Assembly: GCF_003025615.1 (NCBI RefSeq)
Contig: NZ_PYMJ01000019.1
Coordinates: 43,123-107,122 of the forward strand
Reading direction: 5' to 3'
Length of the DNA: 64,000 nt
From: Photobacterium frigidiphilum
GTDB taxonomy: Bacteria > Pseudomonadota > Gammaproteobacteria > Enterobacterales > Vibrionaceae
Below the pieces are notes generated by a model that was not told the DNA's origin, did no database searches, and saw nothing but the letters and a program-made list of their open reading frames with translations. Shown here piece by piece: positions 8,943-17,549 of this stretch (position 1 is its first letter; every line of letters begins with the position of its first letter). Both the position numbers and the translations under genes were made by a program.

Positions 8943-10196
8943 ATGAGCATGTTTATGAGCCTGGTTGGGATGGTAGTATTGCTAGGTCTAGCAGTTCTAT
9001 TATCTGATAACCGTAAAGCTATTAATTTACGTACTGTTGGTGGCGCATTTGCCATTCAATTTATTTTAGGTGCATTTATTCTTTATGTACCTTGGGGTAA
9101 GGACGTTCTAGGTGCTGCGAGTAGCGGTGTTCAGAGCGTTATCGATTACGGTAACACAGGTATCGAATTCCTATTCGGTAACCTAGTTAACTTTTCTGTT
9201 GAAGGTATTGGTTTTATCTTCGCATTTAAAGTGCTACCAACAGTAATCTTCTTCTCTGCACTAATCAGCGTTCTTTACTACTTGGGTGTTATGCAAGTGG
9301 TAATCAATGTTCTTGGTGGTGGTTTAAGAAAAGTACTAGGTACATCAAACGCTGAATCAATGTCTGCAACTGCTAACATTTTTGTTGGTCAAACAGAAGC
9401 ACCTCTTGTTGTGCGTCCGTTTGTACCAAAGATGACGCAATCTGAGTTGTTTGCAGTTATGTGTGGTGGTCTAGCATCTGTAGCTGGTGGTGTTCTTGCT
9501 GGTTATGCTGCAATGGGTGTTCCTCTAGAATACTTGATCGCAGCATCATTCATGGCAGCCCCTGGTGGTCTACTGTTCGCTAAAATCATCAAGCCTGAAA
9601 CTGAAGAGCCAATCGAGCAACTAGCGTCAGATGCTGATGCTGCTGACGATAAGCCTGCTAACGTAATTGATGCTGCAGCTGGCGGTGCGTCTTCTGGTAT
9701 GCAACTAGCACTAAACATTGGTGCAATGCTATTGGCTTTCGTTGGTCTAATTGCATTAGTTAACGGTCTGCTTGGTGGTGTTGGTGGTTGGTTCGGTATG
9801 CCTGAACTAACACTAGAGCTTATTCTTGGTTATGTATTCCAACCACTAGCATTCCTAATCGGTGTGCCATGGGAAGATGCAAACATTGCTGGTTCTTTCA
9901 TTGGTCAGAAATTGATCTTGAATGAATTTGTTGCTTACTTAGGTTACGTTCCGTACCTAGGCGATGCGGCTCCAGTTATTCTAGCTGAGAAGACGAAAAT
10001 CATTATTTCTTTTGCACTATGTGGTTTTGCTAACTTATCTTCAGTAGCAATCCTACTGGGTGGTCTTGGTAGCATTGCTCCAAACCGTCGTCACGATATC
10101 GCTCGTTTCGGTATGCGTGCAGTTGCTGCAGGTACATTATCTAACCTAATGTCTGCAACAATCGCTGGTTTGTTCTTCTCGCTAAGCGCAATGTAA
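8943..10196 (+). CDS. nupC: Concentrative nucleoside transporter, NupC/CNT family
   Basis: 417 residues, an inner-membrane nucleoside:cation symporter. The N-terminal Nucleos_tra2_N segment, the gate-like central region and the conserved [11 protein letters not shown] and [16 protein letters not shown] motifs of CNT proteins are present, with about ten hydrophobic segments. A hydrophilic Ala/Asp-rich loop (about residues 220-245) interrupts the core. It sits immediately upstream of the deo genes that degrade the imported nucleosides. The promoter carries CRP sites and a tandem operator-like repeat. Monocistronic, closed by a strong terminator. Confidence 0.92.
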   Translation: MSMFMSLVGMVVLLGLAVLLSDNRKAINLRTVGGAFAIQFILGAFILYVPWGKDVLGAASSGVQSVIDYGNTGIEFLFGNLVNFSVEGIGFIFAFKVLPTVIFFSALISVLYYLGVMQVVINVLGGGLRKVLGTSNAESMSATANIFVGQTEAPLVVRPFVPKMTQSELFAVMCGGLASVAGGVLAGYAAMGVPLEYLIAASFMAAPGGLLFAKIIKPETEEPIEQLASDADAADDKPANVIDAAAGGASSGMQLALNIGAMLLAFVGLIALVNGLLGGVGGWFGMPELTLELILGYVFQPLAFLIGVPWEDANIAGSFIGQKLILNEFVAYLGYVPYLGDAAPVILAEKTKIIISFALCGFANLSSVAILLGGLGSIAPNRRHDIARFGMRAVAAGTLSNLMSATIAGLFFSLSAM

Positions 10197-10216
10197 TACC
10201 TGACTCTGTCAGCACA

Positions 10217-10247
10217 AAAACGCCACAGCTTGCTGTGGCGTTTTTTT
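10217..10247 (+). terminator. Rho-independent terminator after nupC
   Basis: AACGCCACAGC-tt-GCTGTGGCGTT with flanking A and T runs; strong. Confidence 0.93.
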
Positions 10248-11037
10248 ATGCCTCTTATGCCAATCTAGACAAGTATCTGACTTTACTTATCCAGAATGGT
10301 ATTACTTATCAAATCCAGTATTACCGTCATTGTTTCCAGTTCATCTTAATGATCAACAGATTTGGTAAAAACTACGTTCGCCTTGTTTCTTTCCTTCATA
10401 AAATCGATTGCGCTCCGTTTTCTGCTCTATTCTTTTGATAGCATCTTGCATATTGATTCAGACAATACTTTTATCACGACGGTCTACACTCATGAATACA
10501 CTTATCGGAAGGGTAGTTTATTCATAAGTGATGAATTAATAAGTCATGTTTTAGCTGTGTTCGTTGTAGCTGAATAACCTTAACTATTATTTATTAATGA
10601 CTTAGGGTTAGTTCTCAAGGTAAACACATTGTCCACGTGTGGAAACACGACTTTGATGGTGACGTGCATCGGACCTTGGTATTATTAGGGCGTACCATCA
10701 TAAAAAGGCACCTGTTGTTTCAGCGTTACCTAACCATGATGGAAGTACTGTCACGGTTTTGCTGAACAACACGAACTTGCAAGGCGTTGGTTTATTCGTC
10801 TCTGTATTACAGATCAAAAGTATTACAGATGAAAAAAACATAACGTCTCGCGCGGTGAAAAGGATAGCAATCAAGTAAAACGATCTCGCGTTGTTTACTT
10901 GAGTCTTCAAGGAATCAAGTCCGCTTATCTAACTGTTCGCTGTCAGCGGGCCGTTTGGCGGTATGAAAAAACGTATCGTTAAGCGTATGGAACAGTTTCT
11001 ATAAGCTTGGTAGAAAATAACTGGACTGGAGATAGTC
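10248..11037. other. 790-bp gap between nupC and deoC
   Basis: No convincing gene. It begins with a copy of a dispersed repeat (10257 onward). Short open frames here lack ribosome-binding sites and recognisable motifs. A near-palindrome GTCCACGTGTGGA at about 10629 may be an operator, and the deoC leader with its GGAGATAG ribosome-binding site occupies the 3' end. The rest is unexplained. Confidence 0.5.
10257..10330. repeat. Dispersed repeat copy 1
   Basis: Begins ATGCCAATCTAGACAAGTAT and continues into CTGAC, TTTACTTAT and ATTAC. The first 25 bases match the repeat after serB (17387) and the left end of the inverted-repeat element at 28129, with a few substitutions. The right boundary is not clear. 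Confidence 0.5.
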
Positions 11038-11811
11038 ATGAGCGATTTAAAAGCTGCTGCATTACGTGCATTAAAATTAATGGATCTTACAACTCTGAAC
11101 GATGACGACACTGACGAAAAAGTGATCGCGCTTTGTAAGAATGCTAAAACAGCTGTAGGCAACACAGCAGCAGTATGTATTTACCCTCGTTTCGTTCCTG
11201 TTGCTAAGAAGCAGTTGCGTGAACAAGGTACACCAGAAGTGCGTATTGCAACCGTTACTAACTTCCCACACGGTAACGACGATATCGATATCGCAGTTGC
11301 TGAAACAAAAGCAGCTATTGCATACGGTGCAGATGAAGTTGACGTTGTATTCCCATACCGTGCATTGATTGCTGGAAATGCAGAAGTTGGTTTTGAGCTA
11401 GTTAAGCAGTGTAAAGCTGCATGTGGCGATACTCTGCTTAAAGTTATCATCGAAACGGGTGAGCTTAAAACTGAAGCGTTAATCAAGCAAGCGTCTGAGC
11501 TTTCGATTAAAGCCGGTGCAGATTTCATCAAAACATCGACGGGTAAAGTACCTGTTAACGCAACGCCAGAAGCAGCAGAAATTATGCTGACAGTAATTAA
11601 AGATATGGATGTTGCTAAAACAGTCGGTTTCAAACCTGCTGGTGGCGTTCGTACTGCAGAAGATGCTCAAGCATTCCTTGCTATGGCAGACCGCATTCTT
11701 GGCGGTGACTGGGCAGACAACATGCACTACCGTTTTGGTGCATCAAGCCTACTTGCAAACTTATTGCACACTTTAGGTGAAGGCGAAGAAGCGGCTCAAG
11801 GCGGCTACTAA
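11038..11811 (+). CDS. deoC: Deoxyribose-phosphate aldolase
   Basis: 257 residues (E. coli DeoC 259). It cleaves 2-deoxyribose 5-phosphate to glyceraldehyde 3-phosphate and acetaldehyde, the last step of deoxynucleoside breakdown. The Schiff-base lysine lies in FIKTSTGK (about residue 165), with [14 protein letters not shown] and the second catalytic lysine in KPAGGVRT. First gene of the deoC-deoA-deoB-deoD cluster, separated from deoA by about 200 nt holding a hairpin. Confidence 0.97.
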   Translation: MSDLKAAALRALKLMDLTTLNDDDTDEKVIALCKNAKTAVGNTAAVCIYPRFVPVAKKQLREQGTPEVRIATVTNFPHGNDDIDIAVAETKAAIAYGADEVDVVFPYRALIAGNAEVGFELVKQCKAACGDTLLKVIIETGELKTEALIKQASELSIKAGADFIKTSTGKVPVNATPEAAEIMLTVIKDMDVAKTVGFKPAGGVRTAEDAQAFLAMADRILGGDWADNMHYRFGASSLLANLLHTLGEGEEAAQGGY

Positions 11812-11823
11812 GTCTGAAAAAAG

Positions 11824-11846
11824 AAGGTGGCATAATGCCACCTTAT
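11824..11846 (+). terminator. Hairpin after deoC (terminator or attenuator)
   Basis: AAGGTGGCA-taa-TGCCACCTT is a perfect 9-bp stem, but the following bases are TATCTTA, so the U-tract is poor. Partial termination or mRNA 3'-end stabilisation is as likely as full termination. Confidence 0.6.
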
Positions 11847-12012
11847 CTTAGCTCTACCTGTGACTATTCATTGTTTCTGTTAAAACAACACAATACTTGT
11901 GTGGATCGCTGCGCCTTAATGCCAGCGAATTATGGGGAATAACTGATATTTCTCATTTAAAAATAATCGAATAGTTATCTATCCTACGACCAACTTTTGA
12001 TTGGGGAATACC

Positions 12013-13344
12013 ATGTATTTACCGCAAGAAATAATTAGAAAAAAACGTGATAACATTGAATTAACTGCTGACGAAATTAACTTCTTCATTCAAGGCATCG
12101 CAAAAGAGACGGTGTCTGAAGGTCAAATTGCTGCGTTTGCAATGGCAATTTACTTTAATGATATGACCATGGATGAGCGTGTAGCACTGACCTGTGCAAT
12201 GCGTGATTCTGGCATGGTAATCGACTGGAGCCACATGAACTTTGATGGCCCAATCGTCGACAAACATTCTACCGGTGGTGTGGGTGACGTAACATCTTTG
12301 ATGCTTGGCCCTATGGTTGCAGCATGTGGTGGTTTCGTACCAATGATTTCAGGCCGAGGCTTGGGACACACTGGCGGTACGCTAGATAAATTAGAATCGA
12401 TTCCTGGTTACAATATCACCCCTACCAATGACGTGTTCGGTCAAGTGACCAAAGATGCAGGTGTAGCGATTATTGGCCAGACAGGCGATCTTGCACCAGC
12501 AGATAAGCGTGTATACGCCACTCGTGACGTAACAGCAACGGTCGATAATATCTCATTGATCACCGCTTCTATCTTGTCGAAAAAACTGGCTGCGGGCTTA
12601 GGCTCTTTGGTTATGGATGTGAAAGTAGGTTCGGGCGCATTCATGCCAACTTACGAAGCATCTGAAGACTTGGCTAAATCGATCGTAGCTGTGGCAAATG
12701 GTGCAGGCACCAAAACGACAGCATTATTGACAGATATGAACCAAGTATTGGCGTCTACTGCCGGTAATGCTTTGGAAGTACGCGAAGCCGTACAATTCCT
12801 CACCGGTGAATACCGTAACCCTCGCTTATTTGAAGTGACCATGGCATTGTGTGCTGAAATGCTTGTAAACAGTGGCTTAGCCTCAGATATTGAGCAAGCA
12901 CGTGAGCAGTTACAAGCGGTTCTGGATAACGGTAAAGCAGCAACATGCTTCGGCAAAATGGTTTCAGGTTTAGGTGGCCCAGTCGATTTCATGGAAAATT
13001 ACGACAACTACCTAGAGAAAGCAGAGATTGCTAAGCCAGTGTTTGCTGAAACAACAGGTTACGCTTACGCCATGGATACCCGTGGTTTAGGTATGGCGGT
13101 TGTAGGCATGGGTGGCGGTCGCCGTGTGGCGAGTGACAGCATTGATTACGCTGTAGGTTTAAGCGACATGATCCGTTTGGGTGATGAAGTGAATACTGAT
13201 ACTGCTTTATGTGTGATTCACGCTCGTAGCGAAGCACAGTGGCAAGAAGCGGCAAATGCCGTACGTGCTAATATCACTATTGCTGATGAAAAGCCTGCGC
13301 CAACCCCTGACGTTTACCGTCGCATTCGCGCTGAAGATATTTAA
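12013..13344 (+). CDS. deoA: Thymidine phosphorylase
   Basis: 443 residues from the ATG at 12013, preceded by GGGGA with good spacing; an upstream in-frame TTG at 12001 is not needed. It converts thymidine and phosphate to thymine and deoxyribose 1-phosphate. Motifs: KHSTGGVGD, the [16 protein letters not shown] signature of pyrimidine-nucleoside phosphorylases, and KVGSGAFM. Only 10 nt separate it from deoB. Confidence 0.97.
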   Translation: MYLPQEIIRKKRDNIELTADEINFFIQGIAKETVSEGQIAAFAMAIYFNDMTMDERVALTCAMRDSGMVIDWSHMNFDGPIVDKHSTGGVGDVTSLMLGPMVAACGGFVPMISGRGLGHTGGTLDKLESIPGYNITPTNDVFGQVTKDAGVAIIGQTGDLAPADKRVYATRDVTATVDNISLITASILSKKLAAGLGSLVMDVKVGSGAFMPTYEASEDLAKSIVAVANGAGTKTTALLTDMNQVLASTAGNALEVREAVQFLTGEYRNPRLFEVTMALCAEMLVNSGLASDIEQAREQLQAVLDNGKAATCFGKMVSGLGGPVDFMENYDNYLEKAEIAKPVFAETTGYAYAMDTRGLGMAVVGMGGGRRVASDSIDYAVGLSDMIRLGDEVNTDTALCVIHARSEAQWQEAANAVRANITIADEKPAPTPDVYRRIRAEDI

Positions 13345-13354
13345 TGGAGTTTAA

Positions 13355-14575
13355 ATGAAACGTTCAATTATCCTAGTTCTCGATTCTTTCGGTATCGGCG
13401 CAACAGAAGACGCTGTTGATTTTGGCGACGTAGGTTCAAATACCATGGGTCACATTGCTCAGGCATGTGCACGTGGCGAAGCTGATAACGGTGATCGTAG
13501 TGGTCCACTTCACCTACCTAACTTAAATAAACTTGGTTTAGGTAAAGCGTGTGAAGAATCTTCTGGTTACTTCCCTGAAGGCTTAGACCCAAGTGTTGAA
13601 ATTACAGGCGCTTACGGTCACGCAAAAGAATTATCATCAGGCAAAGATACCCCATCGGGTCACTGGGAAATTGCAGGCGTACCCGTATTGTTTGATTGGG
13701 GTTACTTCTCTGATCACGACAACAGTTTCCCGAAAGAGCTGACAGATCGCATCCTAAAGCGAGCGAACTTATCTGGCTTCTTGGGTAACTGCCATGCATC
13801 TGGTACGCACGTATTGGATGCATTGGGTGAAGAACACATGAAGACGGGCATGCCTATCTTCTATACCTCTGCAGATTCGGTATTCCAAATTGCATGTCAT
13901 GAAGAGACGTTTGGTTTAGATAACTTGCTAACACTGTGCCAAATCGCACGTGAAGAGCTGGAAGACTATAATATTGGTCGTGTAATTGCGCGTCCATTTA
14001 CAGGTCCAGGTAAAGGGCAATTTGAACGTACGGGTAACCGTCGTGATTTATCTCTTGAGCCACCAGCAATAACAGTACTGCAGAAATTAGTGGATGAGAA
14101 AGGCGGCGACGTTATTTCTATCGGCAAAATTTCTGATATCTATGCAGGCTGTGGTATCACTAAAAAAGTGAAAGCGAATGGTATTCCTGCTCTGTTTGAA
14201 GCAACGCTTGAGCAAATTAAACAAGCAGGTGATAACAGCTTAGTCTTTACTAACTTTGTAGATTTCGATTCAGCTTATGGTCACCGCCGTAATGTTGCAG
14301 GTTATGCTGCAGCGCTTGAATACTTTGATAAGCGCTTACCTGAAGTTCTTGAATTGCTTCAAGAAGATGATGTGTTAATTCTGACTGCGGATCATGGTTG
14401 TGATCCAACATGGGAAGGTACAGATCATACGCGTGAGCACATTCCTGTCATCGTAACGGGTCCTAAGATTCCTGCTGGTTCTTTAGGTCGTCGCGAAACA
14501 TTTGCAGATATTGGTCAAAGCCTTGCAGAGTATTACGGTACATCTGACATGGAATACGGTAAGTCATTCCTGTAA
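13355..14575 (+). CDS. deoB: Phosphopentomutase
   Basis: 406 residues (E. coli 407). It interconverts (deoxy)ribose 1-phosphate and 5-phosphate, linking DeoA and DeoD products to DeoC. It is an alkaline-phosphatase superfamily metalloenzyme: LDSFGIGA with the metal Asp, the phospho-acceptor segment [11 protein letters not shown], and the metal-binding [19 protein letters not shown]. The start is preceded by TGGAG. The downstream 137-nt gap to deoD contains a long hairpin. Confidence 0.97.
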   Translation: MKRSIILVLDSFGIGATEDAVDFGDVGSNTMGHIAQACARGEADNGDRSGPLHLPNLNKLGLGKACEESSGYFPEGLDPSVEITGAYGHAKELSSGKDTPSGHWEIAGVPVLFDWGYFSDHDNSFPKELTDRILKRANLSGFLGNCHASGTHVLDALGEEHMKTGMPIFYTSADSVFQIACHEETFGLDNLLTLCQIAREELEDYNIGRVIARPFTGPGKGQFERTGNRRDLSLEPPAITVLQKLVDEKGGDVISIGKISDIYAGCGITKKVKANGIPALFEATLEQIKQAGDNSLVFTNFVDFDSAYGHRRNVAGYAAALEYFDKRLPEVLELLQEDDVLILTADHGCDPTWEGTDHTREHIPVIVTGPKIPAGSLGRRETFADIGQSLAEYYGTSDMEYGKSFL

Positions 14576-14598
14576 TTCAGGTTAATGATTACGCATTT

Positions 14599-14651
14599 TG
14601 CTATTTCACTGATTAAGAGGCTATTTATACTTGCCCCTTAGTGAAATAGCA
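14599..14651 (+). other. Intercistronic hairpin between deoB and deoD
   Basis: TGCTATTTCACT (14599-14610) and AGTGAAATAGCA (14640-14651) form a perfect 12-bp stem. Inside it AAGAGGC and GCCCCTT extend the stem with one mismatch around an 11-nt loop. There is no T-run, so this is not a standard terminator; an RNA-processing or stability element is more likely. Confidence 0.65.
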
Positions 14652-14712
14652 GCTATTAGTAATGACAGAAAACGCGACTTAGTGTTTATAAAAACGAAAT
14701 AAGGACACAACT

Positions 14713-15438
14713 ATGGCTACTCCACATATTAATGCTGAAATGGGTGATTTTGCTGACGTAGTACTGATGCCGGGTGATCCATTACGCGCGAAGTACATTG
14801 CAGAAACTTTTCTACAAGACGTAAAAGAAGTATGTAACGTACGTAGTATGTTTGGTTATACCGGTACTTATAAAGGTCGTAAGATCTCTGTTATGGGTCA
14901 TGGTATGGGTATCCCTTCTTGTTCTATCTACGCGACAGAGTTAATTAAAGACTTTGGCGTTAAGAAAATTATCCGTGTGGGTAGCTGTGGTGCAGTACGT
15001 GATGACGTGAAACTACGTGATGTAGTTATCGGCATGGGCGCATCAACAGACTCTAAAGTAAACCGTATCCGTTTTGGCGGCCACGATTTTGCTGCGATTG
15101 CTGATTTCGGTATGGTACAAAATGCCGTTGATGCAGCAAAAGCAAAAGGTATCCCTGTTAAAGTGGGTAACATTTTCTCTGCTGATCTGTTCTACAATCC
15201 TGACTTTGAATTTTTCAAAACAATGGATAAGTACGGTATCGTAGGCGTAGAAATGGAAGCGGCTGGTATCTACGGTGTTGCTGCTGAGTTTGGTGCTAAA
15301 GCACTGACTATCTGTACTGTTTCAGACCACATTCTACGTGGTGAAGCGACAACATCTGAAGAGCGTCAACTAACGTTCAATGAGATGATGGAAATCGCAC
15401 TTGAATCTGTATTGCTAGGTGATGCAGACGAAGCATAA
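14713..15438 (+). CDS. deoD: Purine nucleoside phosphorylase, DeoD type
   Basis: 241 residues (E. coli 239). This hexameric PNP cleaves purine (deoxy)ribonucleosides. [20 protein letters not shown] at the N-terminus, the phosphate site GSCGA, the base/ribose site VEMEAAGIY and the catalytic Asp in TVSDH are all visible. The ribosome-binding site is AAGGAC. Last gene of the deo cluster. Confidence 0.97.
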   Translation: MATPHINAEMGDFADVVLMPGDPLRAKYIAETFLQDVKEVCNVRSMFGYTGTYKGRKISVMGHGMGIPSCSIYATELIKDFGVKKIIRVGSCGAVRDDVKLRDVVIGMGASTDSKVNRIRFGGHDFAAIADFGMVQNAVDAAKAKGIPVKVGNIFSADLFYNPDFEFFKTMDKYGIVGVEMEAAGIYGVAAEFGAKALTICTVSDHILRGEATTSEERQLTFNEMMEIALESVLLGDADEA

Positions 15439-15471
15439 TTTATCGATGATTCGATAACATTAAGCCAGATA

Positions 15472-15503
15472 TAAAAAAGACGACCACAAGGTCGTCTTTT
15501 TTT
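15472..15503. terminator. Bidirectional terminator between deoD and ytjB
   Basis: AAAAAAGACGACC-acaa-GGTCGTCTTTTTT: symmetrical A and T runs serve both convergent genes. Confidence 0.93.
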
Positions 15504-15529
15504 ATGGCTGTAAACCGATTACTTGATCA

Positions 15530-16141
15530 TCAATCTTTAGCATTGGCTGTCAGTAAGAATGGGAAGTGCCAGATGTCTTTACGACGCCCGAAGGTGTAAG
15601 CCAGCAAGAAGCCGATAAGTAATGCGGCGATAATGAGCCCTCGAACAATGCTGGTCATTTCTTCTATCTGGTTATTGGCATTCTCGAGTAGCTTACCGTG
15701 TTCCAGTGTAATGCGCATAAAACCAATAATGTTATCGCCAGAAAAAATGGGTTCCACAATTTGTTGGCGTCCAAAGCTTGCTATTGCTAAGGGTGTCGAT
15801 AGCCCAGTGACTTGTTCAAGTGGCATAGCCTCTTCAGTTTTCGCAAGGGTAACGCCCTCTAAATCATAGATACTGGCATCTAAAATTAAGGCTTCTTGCG
15901 AGACTTGCTGAACAAGGGCTTTTAATTTGTCTTGGTTATTATCGACAACATCTTTTGAAGCACTCTCGGCGGCTTGACGAACAACTAGGCGAGACAATGA
16001 CTGTGTTTGTTCACTGAGCACCTCGTAGTTACGTATATTCACATCAGAGCCATACTCCAGCATGGCAACTAAACCGCCCAGACTGAAAACTAAGACAAAT
16101 AATTGCCATACTCGCTGTAATCGTGTTTTCTTTATTTTCAT
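15530..16141 (-). CDS. ytjB: AhpA/YtjB family membrane-anchored protein
   Basis: 203 residues from the ATG at 16141. One N-terminal membrane segment (about 10-30), a periplasmic region and a second membrane segment near the C-terminus (about 168-188). Recognised from the E. coli YtjB (Smp) pattern: SRILDA-like LILDASIYD.EG, QQIVEPI, and the terminal PFLLTA. It is divergent from serB exactly as in E. coli. The biochemical function is unknown; some vibrio homologues are called AhpA and implicated in virulence factor activity. Confidence 0.82.
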   Translation of the reverse strand: MKIKKTRLQRVWQLFVLVFSLGGLVAMLEYGSDVNIRNYEVLSEQTQSLSRLVVRQAAESASKDVVDNNQDKLKALVQQVSQEALILDASIYDLEGVTLAKTEEAMPLEQVTGLSTPLAIASFGRQQIVEPIFSGDNIIGFMRITLEHGKLLENANNQIEEMTSIVRGLIIAALLIGFLLAYTFGRRKDIWHFPFLLTANAKD

Positions 16142-16418
16142 AATAACCAACGTAATTCAGTTATAAGCTTGGTAGAGTAGATGCATATTGTCTTATTCTA
16201 CACTGCAAAATCAAACGATTGCCATATTGGGGCTTGCCCAAACAAATTGCAATAGGGTACTTTGATAGTAACAGCAAAGAGTAACTTGGGCGTGAAAGTG
16301 CCATCAATGGCTATAATAGAATGTAATTGCGCATAGCGTGTCATTATAAATAGCTTGGATTATGAATAAATAACAATCACGCCCAAGCTGTTTTTGAATT
16401 AAATGGATAGAAACAAAC

Positions 16419-17384
16419 ATGGATGAGCAACAACTACTTAAAATCAAAAAGCACACTTCGCTTAACAAGCGTTTCCCTCAAATATTAGCGGTACCTAATT
16501 CAACCAAGCAGAAAGCATCATGGTTATTGTACGGTCGGCATATTACTGAGCTTGATGTCTATAAGATCGGAGACAGTGCAAGACAAGAGCTGGATATTGT
16601 CGCAGCATGGAAAGTGGGCTCATACGATGCATTGTTGATTGGGAATGAATTAACCGATGAATATGCAGCGGCTGTTATTAGCCAAAAGCTGGATTTTTCT
16701 CGTACCTCTGATTTGCCCGATTTGCTTGAACCTGGGCTGATAGTGATGGATATGGATTCCACCGCGATTCAAATCGAATGTATTGATGAAATTGCTGTTC
16801 TAGCAGGGGTTGGCGAGCAAGTTGCAGAAGTAACAGAACGTGCAATGCAGGGCGAATTAGATTTTGAGCAAAGCCTTCGTCAGCGTGTTGGGGCTTTAAA
16901 AGGTTCAGATGAATCGATTCTTGAAACCGTTCGTTCAACATTACCCATGATGCCTGAGCTGCGAGAGTTGGTGGCGACATTGCATGGATATGGTTGGAAA
17001 GTTGCCATTGCATCGGGTGGATTTACCTATTTCTCTGATTACCTAAAAGATGAGTTGCACTTAGTTCATGCTCAGTCGAATACGCTAGAAATTGTGGATG
17101 GCAAGCTAACGGGTAAAGTGTTAGGTGATGTTGTTGATGCGCAAGCAAAAGCCGATATTCTGTATGAGCTTGCTGATGAATATGATATTGAACCGCATAA
17201 TACGGTTGCTGTTGGTGATGGCGCGAATGATTTGGTGATGATGGCGGCTGCAGGTTTAGGGATTGCCTATCATGCGAAACCAAAAGTCGAAGCCGATGCG
17301 TCTGTTGCTATTCGTCATGCGGATTTAGGTGGGGTACTGTGTATTTTATCCGCATCGTTAATGCCACAAAATGTGAGTTGGTAG
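16419..17384 (+). CDS. serB: Phosphoserine phosphatase
   Basis: 321 residues (E. coli 322). HAD-superfamily enzyme for the last step of serine synthesis. The nucleophile and acid/base aspartates are D111 and D113 in VMDMDSTAIQIECIDEIA. Motif II is ASGGFTYF and motif III/IV is GDGANDLVMM. The N-terminal 100 residues are the ACT-like extension of the long SerB form. The stop is followed within 3 nt by a dispersed repeat copy and then a terminator. Confidence 0.97.
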   Translation: MDEQQLLKIKKHTSLNKRFPQILAVPNSTKQKASWLLYGRHITELDVYKIGDSARQELDIVAAWKVGSYDALLIGNELTDEYAAAVISQKLDFSRTSDLPDLLEPGLIVMDMDSTAIQIECIDEIAVLAGVGEQVAEVTERAMQGELDFEQSLRQRVGALKGSDESILETVRSTLPMMPELRELVATLHGYGWKVAIASGGFTYFSDYLKDELHLVHAQSNTLEIVDGKLTGKVLGDVVDAQAKADILYELADEYDIEPHNTVAVGDGANDLVMMAAAGLGIAYHAKPKVEADASVAIRHADLGGVLCILSASLMPQNVSW

Positions 17385-17386
17385 CT

Positions 17387-17445
17387 ATACCCATCTAGAC
17401 AAACATCTGACCATTTACTTATTCTTATATGGCCATTACCGCTAT
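17387..17445. repeat. Dispersed repeat copy 2
   Basis: Starts ATACCCATCTAGACAAACAT and continues CTGACCATTTACTTATTC and ATTACC, matching the copy at 10257 over its left end and in the later TTTACTTAT and ATTACC blocks. It begins three bases after the serB stop. Confidence 0.5.
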
Positions 17446-17484
17446 CTTTGCGTATTACGGCATTAACTATTAAGTACGAGTAAT

Positions 17485-17525
17485 AAAAAAGGACCATGAT
17501 ATGTCAACTCATGGTCCTATTTTAT
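17485..17525. terminator. Bidirectional terminator between serB and the PilZ gene
   Basis: GGACCATGA (17491-17499) / TCATGGTCC (17509-17517), preceded by six A and followed by a TATTTTAT tract. Confidence 0.85.
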
Positions 17526-17549
17526 GCTCTATATAATACGGCTAAAGGC

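Noticed and set aside
10235..10577. Short open frames after nupC
   Set aside because: One begins within the terminator hairpin; neither has a ribosome-binding site or recognisable protein pattern.
11181..11633. 150-codon minus-strand frame inside deoC
   Set aside because: Antisense shadow; low complexity, no motif.
12651..12992. 113-codon minus-strand frame inside deoA
   Set aside because: Antisense shadow of a strongly conserved enzyme gene.
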